Source: CAZAFM01 sp964484395
GTDB lineage: Bacteria; Campylobacterota; Campylobacteria; Campylobacterales; CAZAFM01
Reading direction: 5' to 3'
DNA: 6,213 bases
Assembly: GCA_964484395.1 (NCBI GenBank)
Contig: CAZAFM010000106.1
Span: 1-6,213 of the forward strand
In this document: piece after piece, positions 6,130 through 6,213 of the stretch
Position numbering within the stretch: the first letter of the stretch is position 1
Layout of the letters: each line of letters opens with the position of its first letter
Made by a program: the position numbers and the translations under genes
The notes under the pieces: generated by a model
What the model was told of the DNA's origin: nothing
Databases searched by the model: none
The model's input: only the letters and a program-made list of their open reading frames with translations

Positions 6130-6213
6130 AACAAGCAGATGGAGAACTAGCAAAAAAATCAAAATATATGATAAGAAAAACTTTTATAGTCTCAAAAAAT
6201 GTAGTACTGAAAA
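6120..6213 (+). CDS. 5' fragment of an overlapping gene, possible toxin partner
   Basis: An open frame from ATG 6120 runs without a stop to the window edge, giving 31 residues that start MEIKQADGELAKKS and continue KYMIRKTFIVSKNVVLK. AGAGGA at 6108-6113 stands 6 bases before the ATG, and the frame overlaps the upstream stop by 10 bases, so it looks like a true coupled start. The visible residues are lysine-rich and match no toxin fold that I can name. An alternative in-frame ATG at 6168 lacks an obvious ribosome binding site. Its function cannot be judged from this fragment. Confidence 0.5.
   Translation, partial: MEIKQADGELAKKSKYMIRKTFIVSKNVVLK

Noticed and set aside
6120..6213. Naming the truncated downstream frame a MazF/PemK or PIN toxin
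   Set aside because: Only 31 residues are visible and they contain no diagnostic motif; the name would rest on gene order alone.
1..6213. CRISPR array, tRNA, rRNA, insertion sequence or transposon ends
   Set aside because: No regularly spaced repeats, no tRNA-like cloverleaf and no transposase were seen; the gaps between genes are only 51 and 78 bases.

Overview
The window is AT-rich, with heavy use of ATA, AGA and AAA codons and Shine-Dalgarno sites of the GGAG type. All genes are on the plus strand and tightly packed. Together with the protein sequences this suggests a Campylobacterota (epsilonproteobacterial) chromosome of the Sulfurimonas/Arcobacter kind. That placement rests on composition and protein style, not on a marker gene.

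Layout. (1) 1-1875: an asparagine-synthase-family glutamine amidotransferase, complete from its Met-Cys start. (2) 1876-1926: a 51-base gap holding two interlocked perfect inverted repeats; one of them covers the Shine-Dalgarno of the next gene. (3) 1927-3138: an AAA+-type ATPase with a C-terminal DUF4143 region. (4) 3132-4463: a DUF7033/NodB-like polysaccharide deacetylase family protein, overlapping the ATPase gene by 7 bases. (5) 4432-5853: a B12-binding-domain radical SAM enzyme with a GTG start, overlapping the deacetylase gene by 32 bases. (6) 5854-5931: a short gap with an inverted repeat and a possible -10 element. (7) 5932-6129: a 65-residue acidic-tailed protein resembling a type II antitoxin. 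(8) From 6120: the 5' end of an overlapping gene that runs off the window and could be its toxin partner.

How the genes may work together. The amidotransferase, deacetylase-like protein and B12-radical SAM enzyme are a combination typical of surface-glycan or lipid-linked sugar loci: amide transfer, N-deacetylation and radical modification or methylation of a sugar or lipid. This is inferred from family membership; no glycosyltransferase or transporter lies inside the window. The ATPase has no known role in glycan synthesis and looks like an accessory gene lodged in the cluster. The end of the deacetylase is translationally tied to the radical SAM gene, and the end of the ATPase to the deacetylase, so genes 3 to 5 behave as one operon. 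The 3' edge begins a separate small module, possibly toxin-antitoxin.

The points most worth a second look are the switch-like leader before the ATPase, the glutamine that replaces a key acidic residue in the amidotransferase synthetase site, and the missing second metal-ligand histidine in the deacetylase-like protein. No obviously new multi-gene system can be demonstrated from this window alone.
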